Of a stretch of 60,607 nt of DNA, positions 1-8,925 are shown one piece after another (within the stretch, counting starts at the first letter, position 1; the number at the start of each line of letters is the position of its first letter). A program made the position numbers and the translations under genes. Where the stretch lies: assembly GCF_000172555.1 (NCBI RefSeq), contig NZ_ABOX02000045.1, forward strand, positions 1 through 60,607, written 5' to 3'. The notes under the pieces are model-generated. The model saw nothing but the letters and a program-made list of their open reading frames with translations, did not search any database and was not told the origin of the DNA. Source of the DNA: Pedosphaera parvula Ellin514 (GTDB taxonomy: Bacteria > Verrucomicrobiota > Verrucomicrobiia > Limisphaerales > Pedosphaeraceae).

Positions 1-191
1 AGCACGGGAAGCTCATTAGCCTGACTTGCAACGAAGCGGCCGACAGCAAGAACACAAGGCCTTCTTATACCTTCATGCGTATGGTATATTTCAATTGAAG
101 GATTATTGACATGACCATACACTTGGGGGCACACATGAGGTATAAATGGCTATAAACACACAGGAGTGCTTTCAAATCAAAGGAAGAAATT

Positions 192-311
192 ATGAGACTT
201 CGGAATGATGTGACACATAGCGGGTCGGTTGCCGGTCAAGGCGGATTGCATTTGGCTTTTGGGGCTGGTTCGCGCGCTGACCTTGAGTTAACACGAGCTA
301 TCTCGAGTTAA
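192..311 (+). CDS. Possible 39-residue ORF (doubtful)
   Basis: An ATG at 192 follows a good ribosome-binding site (AGGAAG at 181-186) with 5 bases between. The frame runs 39 codons to a TAA at 309-311, and its last part is made of the 10-bp repeat at 281-330. The product begins MRLRNDVTHSGSV and has no recognisable motif. Only the ribosome-binding site argues for translation. It could equally be chance in a repeat-rich spacer. Confidence 0.2.
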   Translation: MRLRNDVTHSGSVAGQGGLHLAFGAGSRADLELTRAISS

Positions 312-330
312 CGGCAGTTAACGGCACATC
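281..330. repeat. Degenerate 10-bp tandem repeat
   Basis: Five consecutive 10-base units can be lined up: ccttgagtta, acacgagcta, tctcgagtta, acggcagtta, acggcacatc. The shared core is GAGTTA or CAGTTA. The period equals about one helical turn, as in the array at 491-550. Confidence 0.55.
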
Positions 331-490
331 TTTTTTATTTTAAATGACAGCCCAAATTACAAAGTGTCGGTTGAGAGGCGGTTTGTTGTCGGCCGTCGGA
401 GGTCGCTTTCGCACTTTAAAATGTGTTCGGAGGGCGTATGAAGGTAATGAAGTCCGGCCACCTGTTTTTGGAGATGCATTAAGCATCGTG

Positions 491-550
491 GTGGTCGGTA
501 TCGGAAGCTATCGGAAGGTATCGGACGCCAACGGTCGGTATCGGAAGGTT
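491..550. repeat. Degenerate 10-bp tandem repeat
   Basis: Six consecutive 10-base units: gtggtcggta, tcggaagcta, tcggaaggta, tcggacgcca, acggtcggta, tcggaaggtt. The core TATCGGAAG recurs three times. It ends about 50 bases before the recN stop codon and differs in sequence from the array at 281-330, although the period is the same. Confidence 0.6.
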
Positions 551-598
551 AAAACAGTTGTGGGGCAACATTCAAAATGCAGGAGCCTGTTACCCCTC

Positions 599-2281
599 CT
601 ACTTCAACAGCGCCTCGGCGTGTTTGCGGGCGGCGTCGGATTGGCCGCCGAGCATGCGGGCGAGTTCGGTGATGCGGTCTTTCCGAGTCAACAAGGTGAT
701 GTCGGAGATGGTACGCCCTTCCCTTACTTGTTTGCTCACGACGTAATGCGCGGTAGCGTGCGAGGCGACGGGGGCCAGGTGCGTGATGCAGAGGACCTGC
801 CGTTGTTTGGCGATTTGTTGCATCTTTTCGCCGACGGCATTGGCGGTCTCGCCGCCGACGTTGGCATCGACTTCGTCAAAAACGAGCACTGGGATTTCGT
901 CCACCTGGGCAAGAACCGTCTTGAGAGCCAACATGACGCGGGCCATTTCGCCGGAACTCGCGATGGCGCGCAAAGGGCGGGCGGGTTCGCCGACGTTCGG
1001 AGCAAATTGGAATTCAATCGTGTCGAGGCCGGAGCTGGAGAGTTGAGAGCCAGCTTTCGAGATCGAATCCTTCATCACTGTGGTGATGGTGACATCGAAA
1101 TGGCTTTGGGCAAAGCCGAGGTCCTTGAGTTGTTTGACAGCAGCCTTGCTCAATTGCGGAATGACTTTGCGGCGTTGCGCGGAGAGGTCCTGGCCGACCT
1201 TCCAGATTTCCGCATCGAGCTTTTTGAGTTCGCTGTTGATGCGGTTCAACTCCTCGTCGCGTTGTTCGAGCTGTTGCAACTTCCTGCTTGCCTCGTCACC
1301 GAAAGCGATGACTTCCTCAAGCGACGCGCCATACTTGCGCTTGAGGGAATGGATGACGTTAAGGCGTTCCTCGAGTTCGAGCAGACGGGCGGGATCGATG
1401 TCGAGCTTGTCGGCGTAGTGCGAGAGGTCGCCCTGCAAATCGTTCAGGCCGCTGACGAGTTGCTCGTGTTGGGAAACGAGATTCGCGGCGCTGGCATCGA
1501 CGCGTTGCAATTCTTGCAAGGTGCGGCCCAATTGTCCGGCCTGGGTGAGCAAGGAAGCTTCGTCTTCGCTCAAGAGGTTCAAGGCCGTCTGGCTCAATTC
1601 CAGAAGCTTCGCTGCATTGCTGGCGCGTTGATATTCCTGCTGAACCCGCTCCTCCTCTTCCGGATGAAGTTTGGCCGTCGAGATTTCGTTTACCTGAAAA
1701 CGGAGGAGATCCAATTGCTGGGCGTAAGTCTTTTCGTCGATGATGAGAGAGGCTTTCTCAGCTTCGAGTGCGGAACGACGATGGACGAGTTCGGCAAAGG
1801 CATTGCGCTTCCCTTCCAAGCCGCCGAAAGCGTCGAGGATCGAAAGCTGACGGGCGGCGTTGAGGAGAGATTGATGGTCATGCGGGCCATGCATATCGAC
1901 GAGCCATTGACCGATGGCGCCGAGAGTGGCGAGCGTGGTGGGCGAACCGTTGATAAACTGGCGATTGGTGCCGGCACTGGTAAAGGAGCGCTTGAGAACG
2001 AGTTGGCCATCTTCGACCGGTTCGAGACCGTTTTCGTCGAGAAAGGTTTTGAGCGGAGCCTTGAGCCTGGAGACGTCAAATACGGCTTCGACGGAACAGG
2101 CATCGCTGCCACTGCGGATGAGTGTGCGGTCGGCGCGTTCGCCCAGAACGAGGTTCAAGGCGCCGATGATGATGGATTTGCCCGCGCCGGTTTCGCCGGT
2201 GATGGCATTGTAGCCTGGTTGGATTTCCAAAGTCAGGTCGGCCACCAGAGCAAGGTTTTTAATGCGCAACGTTGTCAACAT
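599..2281 (-). CDS. recN: DNA repair protein RecN
   Basis: RecN is an SMC-like ATPase that acts early in recombinational repair of double-strand breaks. The N-terminus carries the Walker A motif GETGAGKS (residues 29-36). The middle is a long helical region rich in E, Q and L, consistent with the coiled coil. The C-terminal head has the signature ASSGEMARVMLALK and a Walker B stretch VLVFDEVDANVGG, followed by the switch ITHLAPVASHA. At 560 residues it has the usual family length. The frame is open 16 codons further upstream, but the start at 2281 is preferred: it is preceded by an AGGAA about 10 bases upstream, and MLTTLRIKNLALV is the usual RecN N-terminus. It diverges from the metallo-hydrolase at 2346 with 64 bases between. 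I see no clear LexA-type box there. Confidence 0.96.
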   Translation of the reverse strand: MLTTLRIKNLALVADLTLEIQPGYNAITGETGAGKSIIIGALNLVLGERADRTLIRSGSDACSVEAVFDVSRLKAPLKTFLDENGLEPVEDGQLVLKRSFTSAGTNRQFINGSPTTLATLGAIGQWLVDMHGPHDHQSLLNAARQLSILDAFGGLEGKRNAFAELVHRRSALEAEKASLIIDEKTYAQQLDLLRFQVNEISTAKLHPEEEERVQQEYQRASNAAKLLELSQTALNLLSEDEASLLTQAGQLGRTLQELQRVDASAANLVSQHEQLVSGLNDLQGDLSHYADKLDIDPARLLELEERLNVIHSLKRKYGASLEEVIAFGDEASRKLQQLEQRDEELNRINSELKKLDAEIWKVGQDLSAQRRKVIPQLSKAAVKQLKDLGFAQSHFDVTITTVMKDSISKAGSQLSSSGLDTIEFQFAPNVGEPARPLRAIASSGEMARVMLALKTVLAQVDEIPVLVFDEVDANVGGETANAVGEKMQQIAKQRQVLCITHLAPVASHATAHYVVSKQVREGRTISDITLLTRKDRITELARMLGGQSDAARKHAEALLK

Positions 2282-2345
2282 GTTACATTCGTTCCTGTCC
2301 AATCTGGCGATTAAGCCGGAGTTCGGCAAAAAGAAAATTTAAGTA

Positions 2346-3176
2346 ATGTCATTTTCATTCACATTTCTCGGCAGCGGAACCTCCCAAGGGGTGCCGATGA
2401 TCGGGACCGACTATCCGGAGTCGTTTCTGGCGAACCCTAAGAACCATCGCACCCGCCCATCTATTTATATCGCCACTGACCAGATAAAACTAGTAGTTGA
2501 TACCACGCCTGACTTTCGCACCCAGGTTCTGCGCGAGAACATCCGCTGGCTGGATGCGGTGATTTTTACTCATTCACACGCGGACCATATCATGGGCCTG
2601 GACGATTGCCGACGATTTTGCGATTTGCGTAATGGGGCGCTGCCCATCTATGCCAATCAGAATACCATGAACGACCTTAAACGTGTGTTCATTTATGCCT
2701 TCCATGATGGACCGTGGCCGAAGGGATATTTTATCCCAGAACAGCGGATAATTGAAGGGCCTTTTACGATTGGAGATCTTGAGATCACCCCTTTGCCCCT
2801 GCCGCACGGTCGAATGATTACGAATGGCTATTTGTTCGTCCAAGGTGGTAAGAAAAAGCTGGCTTATTTGAGTGATTGCAAGGAAGTTCCGGTCGAAGCC
2901 ATAAAACAAGTCAGCGGCGTCGAAGTGGCGGTGTTGGATGCCCTGCGCCGGGCACCGCATCCGACGCATATGTGCCTGGATGAAGCGTTAACGACTGCCA
3001 GACGCATTGGAGCCGAGCGGACTTATTTCACGCATTTGACACATGATTATGACCATGACATTGCGCAAGCGGAACTTCCACCGAGCGTGGAACTGGCATA
3101 CGACGGCTTGAAAGTGAATTATGAGGATGCATTGCCAATGAATGCCGAAAGCAGTCAATTGACGAGCACTAAATGA
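2346..3176 (+). CDS. PhnP-like MBL-fold metallo-hydrolase
   Basis: This is a metallo-beta-lactamase-fold phosphodiesterase of the PhnP/YycJ group. The metal-binding motif THSHADH occupies residues 75-81, the N-terminus has the group's [11 protein letters not shown] motif, and further ligands appear in [15 protein letters not shown] and THLTHDYDH. The length (276 residues) fits the group. PhnP hydrolyses phosphoribosyl cyclic phosphate, and relatives act on cyclic nucleotides or other phosphodiesters. No phosphonate-metabolism genes are present here, so the substrate cannot be assigned. Its TGA overlaps the ATG of the next gene by 4 bases, which suggests translational coupling to the TIGR03790 protein. 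Confidence 0.85.
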   Translation: MSFSFTFLGSGTSQGVPMIGTDYPESFLANPKNHRTRPSIYIATDQIKLVVDTTPDFRTQVLRENIRWLDAVIFTHSHADHIMGLDDCRRFCDLRNGALPIYANQNTMNDLKRVFIYAFHDGPWPKGYFIPEQRIIEGPFTIGDLEITPLPLPHGRMITNGYLFVQGGKKKLAYLSDCKEVPVEAIKQVSGVEVAVLDALRRAPHPTHMCLDEALTTARRIGAERTYFTHLTHDYDHDIAQAELPPSVELAYDGLKVNYEDALPMNAESSQLTSTK

Positions 3177-4873
3177 ACAAACTTTTCAACATTTTGATGG
3201 TATTGGGACTGCTGGGATCGCCTTCCATCCTTCACGCAGCCGGGCGTGGTGATGAAGTGGTGGTGGTTTATAACACCAGGGTGCCTGAATCCAAAGACAT
3301 TGCGGAACATTACGCCAGGGTTCGGGAAGTGCCGGCGAGCCAGGTATTTGGTTTCGATATGCCGACGCGTGAGACGATCAACCGCCTGGAATTCCACGAA
3401 CAATTGGAGAAGCCTTTGTCCAAGGCGCTCGTTGAAAATGGATTATTTCATTTCAGATTAAAATCCGTTCCCGGTGCAGACGGAAAAGGCGAGCATGCAG
3501 TCCGCAAGGTTACCGATGCCAAAATACGCTATTTGGTGCTTTGCTACGGAGTTCCGCTGGTCATCGGAAAAGACCCGGAGCTGAAAGAGGAAGGCGAGGA
3601 GAAATTGCAACCGGAACTGCGCCGGAATGAAGCCGCCGTGGATAGTGAGCTGGCTTGCCTGCCGTTGATCGAGCAGCACTACATGCGCGCTGGACCGCTT
3701 GTTAATGCCAGCTTTGGATCGACGAATGCAGCGGCCATGAATCCGACGAATAATTTGCTCATGGTAGCCAGGCTAGATGGTCCTTCTCCTGCGATTGCGC
3801 GAGCTTTGGTGGACAAGGCGATGCAAGCCGAGACGGATGGCCTATGGGGCCGGGCCTATTTCGATTTGCGCGGAATCACTTCGGGAAATTATAAACAGGG
3901 AGAAGACTGGCTGCGGGGTGCGTCGGAGGTTTGTCGTCGGCTGGGGTTCGAAACCGTGGTGGATGAAGCGCCAGGCACTTTTCCAATCAGCTTTCCTTTG
4001 AGTCAGGTGGCCTTCTACTCCGGTTGGTACGAGGAAAGCATTACCGGGCCATTTACGCGTCCGACAGTTGAATTCATGCCCGGCGCATTTGCATATCATC
4101 TCCACTCCATCAGCGCGGCCAGTCTGCGGACCACGACGCGACAATGGGTGGGTCCGTTTCTGGCCAAAGGCGTTACTGCAACCATGGGTTGCGTGGACGA
4201 ACCTTACCTTGCCGGCACACCGGACATGGCCATTTTCTACGCGCGTTTTGTGTTCTCCGGCTTCAGTTTCGGCGAGGCTGCTTATGCCTGCCAGGCTGTT
4301 CTATCATGGCAAGCCACTGTGGTCGGTGATCCTTTGTACCGTCCATTTGCCAAAGGTCCTCAGGAGCAACTGGCGGAACTCGAACGAAAGCACAGCCGGA
4401 TGCTGGAATGGTATTACCTGCGTGCGGCCAATTTCAAAATGGCCAATGGCACCAAGGCAACGGAAGTCATTCCGGCGCTGGAGAAGCTCGGACTAACCGC
4501 GCAAAGCGCCGTGCTGTCTGAAAAATTAGCCGAGTTATATCAGGGGCAAGACAAGTCAGAATCCTCGGTTCATGCGCTGCAACAAGCCTTGAAACTGGAG
4601 CCTACTCCTCAACAACGAGTTCGTTTGATGCTAAATCTCGGCACCCGTTTGATTGCGCTCGGACACCATCTGGAGGCTTACGAGGTTTATCAGGCTTTTC
4701 TGAAAGAATGTCCTGACTATCCGGACCGGCCGGCAATTTACAAACAGCTTGTCAGTCTGGCAGAGAAACTGGGCAGAAAGGAAGAGGCTGGCGCGTACCA
4801 ACATGCGGTCGACGATCAGGGTGTTTCTCAAGTCAAGCTCCCGAAACAACCAGCCCTCAGGCCTGGCATTTAG
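3173..4873 (+). CDS. TIGR03790 family exported protein with TPR-like tail
   Basis: A signal peptide (about residues 1-22, ending near LHAAG) is followed by the N-terminal pattern of the TIGR03790 family: [20 protein letters not shown], then a block with [11 protein letters not shown]. The family has no assigned reaction and occurs in Verrucomicrobia, Planctomycetes and some Proteobacteria. The C-terminal quarter (about 400-540) consists of helical repeats such as [20 protein letters not shown] and [20 protein letters not shown], which look like tetratricopeptide repeats. The ATG overlaps the stop codon of the upstream metallo-hydrolase (ATGA), so both are probably made from one message. It converges with the gene ending at 4914, with 40 bases between the stops. 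Confidence 0.8.
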   Translation: MNKLFNILMVLGLLGSPSILHAAGRGDEVVVVYNTRVPESKDIAEHYARVREVPASQVFGFDMPTRETINRLEFHEQLEKPLSKALVENGLFHFRLKSVPGADGKGEHAVRKVTDAKIRYLVLCYGVPLVIGKDPELKEEGEEKLQPELRRNEAAVDSELACLPLIEQHYMRAGPLVNASFGSTNAAAMNPTNNLLMVARLDGPSPAIARALVDKAMQAETDGLWGRAYFDLRGITSGNYKQGEDWLRGASEVCRRLGFETVVDEAPGTFPISFPLSQVAFYSGWYEESITGPFTRPTVEFMPGAFAYHLHSISAASLRTTTRQWVGPFLAKGVTATMGCVDEPYLAGTPDMAIFYARFVFSGFSFGEAAYACQAVLSWQATVVGDPLYRPFAKGPQEQLAELERKHSRMLEWYYLRAANFKMANGTKATEVIPALEKLGLTAQSAVLSEKLAELYQGQDKSESSVHALQQALKLEPTPQQRVRLMLNLGTRLIALGHHLEAYEVYQAFLKECPDYPDRPAIYKQLVSLAEKLGRKEEAGAYQHAVDDQGVSQVKLPKQPALRPGI

Positions 4874-4913
4874 CCATTCCTGAGGACTGCGCAAAAACAA
4901 ATTGAAATGGATG

Positions 4914-5927
4914 CTACTTCTTCGCCTGGGCTTTCTTATCAAAAGCCGCATCGAAAGCAACCTTGCTGGGAGCAAAATCCACTTTCTTCACAAAAGCGGC
5001 AGCTTCAGCAGCGCCATGCTCGCGGTCCATGCCAATGTCTTCCCATTCAACAGACAAGGGGCCCTGGTAGTTAATGTCATTTAAAGCGCGAATAATGCGC
5101 TCGAAATTAATTGATCCGCGACCCAGTGAGCGGAATTCCCAGAATCGCCGTGGATCACCAAAGTTTGTATGTCCGCCAAAAACACCGGCTTCCGTGGGTG
5201 TGCTCGACCAATAAACATCCTTCATATGCACATGATAAATACGTTTGGCGAACTTGCGGATAAAACCGACGTAGTCCACTCCTTGATAACCAAGGTGCGA
5301 AGGATCGTAGTTGAATCCAAACTCAGGACGATTGCCAATGGCCTGCAGCGCACGCTCCGCACTGACAATATCAAACGCAATTTCTGTCGGATGCACTTCG
5401 AGGGCAAACTTTACTTTGCAACGTTTGAACTCATCGAGGATGGGGTTCCAACGGGCTGCGAAATCAGCAAAACCATCTTCGATTTGCGCGGGGCTTACTG
5501 GCGGAAAGCTGTAGAGCAAACTCCAGATTTTCGAACCAGTGAAACCATTGACCACGCTGACACCCAAATTCTTCGCTGCATAAGCCGCTTTAATCACTTC
5601 ATCAGCCGCACGCTTCTTAACATCGTCGGGCTTGCCATTGCCCCAAACGTGTGGGGGCAGAATCGATTTATGACGCTCGTCGATGTTGTCACAAACCGCC
5701 TGGCCAACCAGATGCGTGGAAATCGACCAGGTTTTCAGCCCATGCCTGGCGAGGATGGCCTTCCGGTCATCGCAGTAAGCCTTATCCTGCGCCTTGTTAA
5801 CATCAAAATGATCTCCCCAGCAGGCCAGTTCCAAACCATCGTAGCCAAAGGATTTGGCCTTCTGAGCAACGGTTTCGAACGTGAGGTCAGCCCACTGGCC
5901 GGTAAATAATGTAACTGGACGTGCCAT
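4914..5927 (-). CDS. Sugar phosphate isomerase/epimerase-like TIM barrel
   Basis: This is a xylose isomerase-like TIM-barrel protein (337 residues). Metal and substrate residues typical of the family are visible in [47 protein letters not shown] and [15 protein letters not shown]. Such proteins isomerise or epimerise sugars, inositols or keto-sugars; the exact substrate cannot be read from sequence. The frame is open to 5978, but the start at 5927 ([15 protein letters not shown]) is preferred because the fold begins immediately after it and the extra 17 residues look unlike coding sequence. The C-terminus ends in a lysine/alanine-rich tail (FDKKAQAKK). No operon partner is visible. The nearest upstream gene, tatD, is divergent. 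Confidence 0.85.
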   Translation of the reverse strand: MARPVTLFTGQWADLTFETVAQKAKSFGYDGLELACWGDHFDVNKAQDKAYCDDRKAILARHGLKTWSISTHLVGQAVCDNIDERHKSILPPHVWGNGKPDDVKKRAADEVIKAAYAAKNLGVSVVNGFTGSKIWSLLYSFPPVSPAQIEDGFADFAARWNPILDEFKRCKVKFALEVHPTEIAFDIVSAERALQAIGNRPEFGFNYDPSHLGYQGVDYVGFIRKFAKRIYHVHMKDVYWSSTPTEAGVFGGHTNFGDPRRFWEFRSLGRGSINFERIIRALNDINYQGPLSVEWEDIGMDREHGAAEAAAFVKKVDFAPSKVAFDAAFDKKAQAKK

Positions 5928-6108
5928 AGTTGAATGCAATATGCGGTTGAACGATGCGCTAGAATCTATTGAATCCATTCCCCGTATTGCAAGCCGATTG
6001 TTTATTTACGCACAGGCGCTTGCAAGTCCTTCATTGCAGATTCCTGCAAGTGGATTCAGAGTGAGGGTAAACGCGGTTCATGGGTGAACCTTTGAGATGG
6101 AAGGAAAT

Positions 6109-6930
6109 ATGGCTGTTTTCTACGATACACACGCACATCTGGATTATCCGGATTACGCCCAGGATTTGCAGCAGGTGATTGCCCGCTCTGAAGCAGCTGG
6201 CATCACAAAAATAATAAGCATTGGCACGGATCTTGAGAGCAGCAGGCGCGCAATCGAATTAGCCGAACAATTTCCCGGCGTTTATGCAGCGGTAGGCTGG
6301 CATCCGACCAATGTGGAAGAGGCTCCGGATGACTTGCGTCCTGCCCTGCGTCTGCTGGCGAACCATCCCAAGGTGGTCGCCATCGGGGAAACCGGTTTGG
6401 ACTACTATCGTTTACCGAGCACCCAGCAGGAGAAGGGCACGCCGGAGGATGACGAACGTTACAAAAAGAAGCAGGCAGCGATCTTCCAACAACAGTTGGA
6501 GGTGGCTGCGGAGTGCGGCCTCAATTGCATCATTCATACTCGTTCTTCACTCGAAGATACTCTTAAACAAATGGAGCCTTTCATTGGCAGAGTGAAAGGC
6601 GTCTTCCATTGCTTTGTAGACAATCCCGCCGCCATGCAACGAGTTTTGCAAATGGGTTCTCTGGTAAGTTTCACTGGCATTGCCACCTTCAAGAATGCCC
6701 AGACCGTACGCGACACCATTGCCGCCACCCCGCTCGGCAAATTCATGCTGGAAACAGACTCACCGTACCTCGCCCCGGTGCCTTACCGCGGCAAACGTTG
6801 TGAGCCAGGTTACGTGAAGGAAATTTCCGAGCTTGTAGCCAGCGTGAAAGAATGTTCCCTGGAAGAACTTAGCAGAGCCACCTGTGCCACAGCGGCAGGC
6901 TTCTTTCACAAAATCTCCACGGCTTCCTGA
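6109..6930 (+). CDS. tatD: TatD family metal-dependent hydrolase
   Basis: This is a TatD-type metal-dependent hydrolase (DNase or related) of the amidohydrolase superfamily. The ligand motifs appear in order: DTHAHLDYPDY at the N-terminus, GWHP, GETGLDYYR, CIIHTR, FHCF and LETDSPYLAPVPYRG. The product is 273 residues, close to the usual 255-270. The frame also has an ATG at 6097, but AAGGAA at 6101-6106 lies just upstream of the ATG at 6109, so 6109 is chosen (MAVFYDTHAHLD). A second, more distant TatD relative is encoded at 13434. The gene diverges from the isomerase-like gene to its left and is followed by marR after 91 bases. Confidence 0.93.
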   Translation: MAVFYDTHAHLDYPDYAQDLQQVIARSEAAGITKIISIGTDLESSRRAIELAEQFPGVYAAVGWHPTNVEEAPDDLRPALRLLANHPKVVAIGETGLDYYRLPSTQQEKGTPEDDERYKKKQAAIFQQQLEVAAECGLNCIIHTRSSLEDTLKQMEPFIGRVKGVFHCFVDNPAAMQRVLQMGSLVSFTGIATFKNAQTVRDTIAATPLGKFMLETDSPYLAPVPYRGKRCEPGYVKEISELVASVKECSLEELSRATCATAAGFFHKISTAS

Positions 6931-6986
6931 CGCCGCCGTCCTTGCCATGCAGAATAATCGGCGCGCTACGCAATATTTCTTATTGG

Positions 6987-7015
6987 TTGACATATAAACA
7001 ATCTACCTGTAAACG
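6987..7015 (+). promoter_or_regulatory. Possible promoter of marR
   Basis: A perfect -35 box TTGACA (6987-6992) is followed after 17 bases by TAAACG (7010-7015), a weak -10 box. The ATG of the MarR-family gene lies only 6 bases downstream, so a transcript from here would be nearly leaderless. The A/T-rich spacer could also hold a MarR autoregulatory site, but no clean palindrome is visible. Confidence 0.3.
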
Positions 7016-7021
7016 TTTTTC

Positions 7022-7492
7022 ATGAATCGTAAATCAGTAACGCCCGGAAGCCGTTACGAGGCCTTGATCGGACTCCTCCGCACGGCCGAAAACCTTTGGA
7101 ATGCCAGCCGTGTCTTCTTCGCCCGCTGGGATCTCAGCCCAAGCCAGTTCAACATTCTCAATCTTTTGCACGATCAGCCACAGGGTTGCACTCAAATCGA
7201 ACTGAGCCGCCAACTCATCATGCACCGCTCCAATATGACCGGCCTCATTGATCGTCTCGAATCCCGTGGCTTGGTCCGTCGCGCGGAGAACTCTCAGGAT
7301 CGACGCGCCTTCAACGTTGTTCTGACCCCTGCCGGAAGCAAGCTGATCCTCCAAATTCTCCCGCACTATTACGCCGCTGCCGAAACCGTTTGGGGCGATA
7401 TCCCGGCACCTCGTGCCCGTCAAATCGTTTCCGAACTTTCCGTCGTAAACGTGAACGCCGAACAAATCTCGAAAACTGTGTCCGCCAAATAA
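7022..7492 (+). CDS. MarR family transcriptional regulator
   Basis: This winged-helix regulator has 156 residues, normal for MarR proteins. The core is recognisable: LSPSQFNILNLLHD, then the helix-turn-helix CTQIELSRQLIMHRSNMTGLIDRLESRGLV, then the wing RRAENSQDRRAFNVVLTPAG. MarR proteins are usually ligand-responsive repressors that control neighbouring genes and themselves. Here it heads a plus-strand series with an Lnt-like enzyme starting 18 bases later and Aas after that, so control of lipid or envelope genes is a reasonable inference. Its own promoter may be the TTGACA-containing site just upstream. Confidence 0.9.
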   Translation: MNRKSVTPGSRYEALIGLLRTAENLWNASRVFFARWDLSPSQFNILNLLHDQPQGCTQIELSRQLIMHRSNMTGLIDRLESRGLVRRAENSQDRRAFNVVLTPAGSKLILQILPHYYAAAETVWGDIPAPRARQIVSELSVVNVNAEQISKTVSAK

Positions 7493-7510
7493 CTCAATAA
7501 GGACTGTGTT

Positions 7511-8914
7511 ATGACGCATCCAGCATCACAACCCAATACCGCACCTCCAACCATCCCCCAGACTCTCGCGCTGGCTGTGTTGGCGGTCGTTTCCTTTCAA
7601 CTGGCCTATTCTTTTGCCGCATGCACCGCTTTGATGGCGCTGTTCGCCTACTCTCTTTTCGAGTTATCGCGCAGCCATTCTTCAAGGTTCACTTTCTATC
7701 TCGGTCTCGGCGTCGGTCTCGCAGCTTATGCTCCGCAGCTCTCATTCTTTTGGAACATCTTCGGTCCCGCCGCAATTGCTCTTTGGCTCGTCCTTTCCTT
7801 TTGGCTCGCCACCTTTCTCCTGCTCTCCCGCATGGCCCGAGTGCACTTCGGCACGATCCCAGCCACTCTTCTAATCCCTTTTCTTTGGACCGGGCTCGAA
7901 TATTTTCGCAGCGAACTTTACTACCTGAAATTCTCCTGGATGAACATTGGTTACGCGTTCTCCAGCAATGTACCCATGGCTTTCCTCCACTTCACCGGCA
8001 TATATGGCATTGGCTTCCTGCTGATGGCCGCAATCGCTCTCACGAGCTTGCTCAAGGGGAAGACTCTATTCCTCACTCGTCTCGCCATGTTTACCGTTTT
8101 CGCCATCGCCCTGAATCAACCACGCCCCAGCCAAGCCGCTCTTGACCCTGCAAAACAACTCTCCGTCGCCGGCGTTCAACTCGAATTCCCTTCCGAAAAA
8201 GAAGCAGTCTTTCACCTGAACAAATTATTCAAATCCCATCCCGACGCCCAGTTGTTCGTCCTCAGCGAATACACCTTCAACGGTCCGGTGCCGCAAATCA
8301 TCATGGAATGGTGCCGTGAACATAAACGCCATCTCATCATCGGCGCTAAAGACCCGGTTTCAGCAGACGATTTCAACGACACTGCGTTCGTCATCAACCC
8401 ATCTGGCGAAATCATCTTTCGCCAGGGCAAAAGTGTCCCCATTCAATTCTTCAAGGATGGCCTTCCAGCAAAAGAGCAAAACCTCTGGAACTCCCCCTGG
8501 GGCAAAATTGGCATCTGTATTTGTTACGACCTCAGCTACAGCCGCGTGACCGATGGACTCATTCGGCTCGGCGCTCAAGCCATCATTGTCCCCACGATGG
8601 ACCTCGTTGACTGGGGCCGACATCAACACGAACTGCATGCCCGCGTGGCGCCCATCCGTGCCGCTGAATATGCTGTTCCCATCTTTCGGCTCGCCAGTTC
8701 GGGTATCTCCCAATCGGTTTGCCGCACTGGCGAAGTTTTGGCCTCCGCACCCATGCCCGGCGAAGGAGCCATTCTTGCCTGCACACTGGATCTCGGCCGC
8801 CCCGGCACGCTTCCCCTCGACCGCCTTATAGCGCCAATTTCCGTTGGCATCGCAACCATCGCCATTTTCGGCCTGCTTTTTGCTTCATTTCGCAGGCGTA
8901 ATGTCTCAGCTTAA
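7511..8914 (+). CDS. Apolipoprotein N-acyltransferase-like protein (Lnt/nitrilase fold)
   Basis: The N-terminal half (about 1-210) has several hydrophobic segments, for example LALAVLAVVSFQLAYSFAA and AIALWLVLSFWLATFLLLS. The C-terminal half is a carbon-nitrogen hydrolase domain with the Glu-Lys-Cys triad: E253 in LSEYTF, K307 in RQGKSVPIQFF and C338 in CICYDLSY. A last membrane segment closes the protein. This is the architecture of Lnt, which adds the third acyl chain to lipoproteins in the inner membrane. At 467 residues it is somewhat shorter than the E. coli enzyme (about 512). An AAGGA lies about 9 bases before the ATG. Whether it is the cell's only Lnt or a paralogue cannot be told from this window. 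Confidence 0.8.
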   Translation: MTHPASQPNTAPPTIPQTLALAVLAVVSFQLAYSFAACTALMALFAYSLFELSRSHSSRFTFYLGLGVGLAAYAPQLSFFWNIFGPAAIALWLVLSFWLATFLLLSRMARVHFGTIPATLLIPFLWTGLEYFRSELYYLKFSWMNIGYAFSSNVPMAFLHFTGIYGIGFLLMAAIALTSLLKGKTLFLTRLAMFTVFAIALNQPRPSQAALDPAKQLSVAGVQLEFPSEKEAVFHLNKLFKSHPDAQLFVLSEYTFNGPVPQIIMEWCREHKRHLIIGAKDPVSADDFNDTAFVINPSGEIIFRQGKSVPIQFFKDGLPAKEQNLWNSPWGKIGICICYDLSYSRVTDGLIRLGAQAIIVPTMDLVDWGRHQHELHARVAPIRAAEYAVPIFRLASSGISQSVCRTGEVLASAPMPGEGAILACTLDLGRPGTLPLDRLIAPISVGIATIAIFGLLFASFRRRNVSA

Positions 8915-8925
8915 ACCAGACCATC

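Larger units (their letters stand above)
1..598. other. Gene-poor left edge
   Basis: No convincing protein gene lies here. The long plus-strand frame that starts at 344 runs antisense through recN and is a shadow. The stretch holds a TTGACA at 106-111 with no well-spaced -10 box, a possible 39-residue ORF (192-311), two tandem arrays with a 10-bp period (281-330 and 491-550) and a small hairpin with GATGC/GCATC arms at 473-487. recN ends at 599 on the minus strand, so this is the region downstream of recN. Confidence 0.6.

Noticed and set aside
344-2314. Long plus-strand frame of 656 codons at the left end
   Set aside because: It runs antisense through recN, whose motifs (GETGAGKS, FDEVDANVGG) are clear on the minus strand. 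The antisense product has no protein-like pattern.
5169-5909. 246-codon plus-strand frame inside the isomerase-like gene
   Set aside because: It is antisense to a clear TIM-barrel protein and has no protein-like motif or ribosome-binding site.
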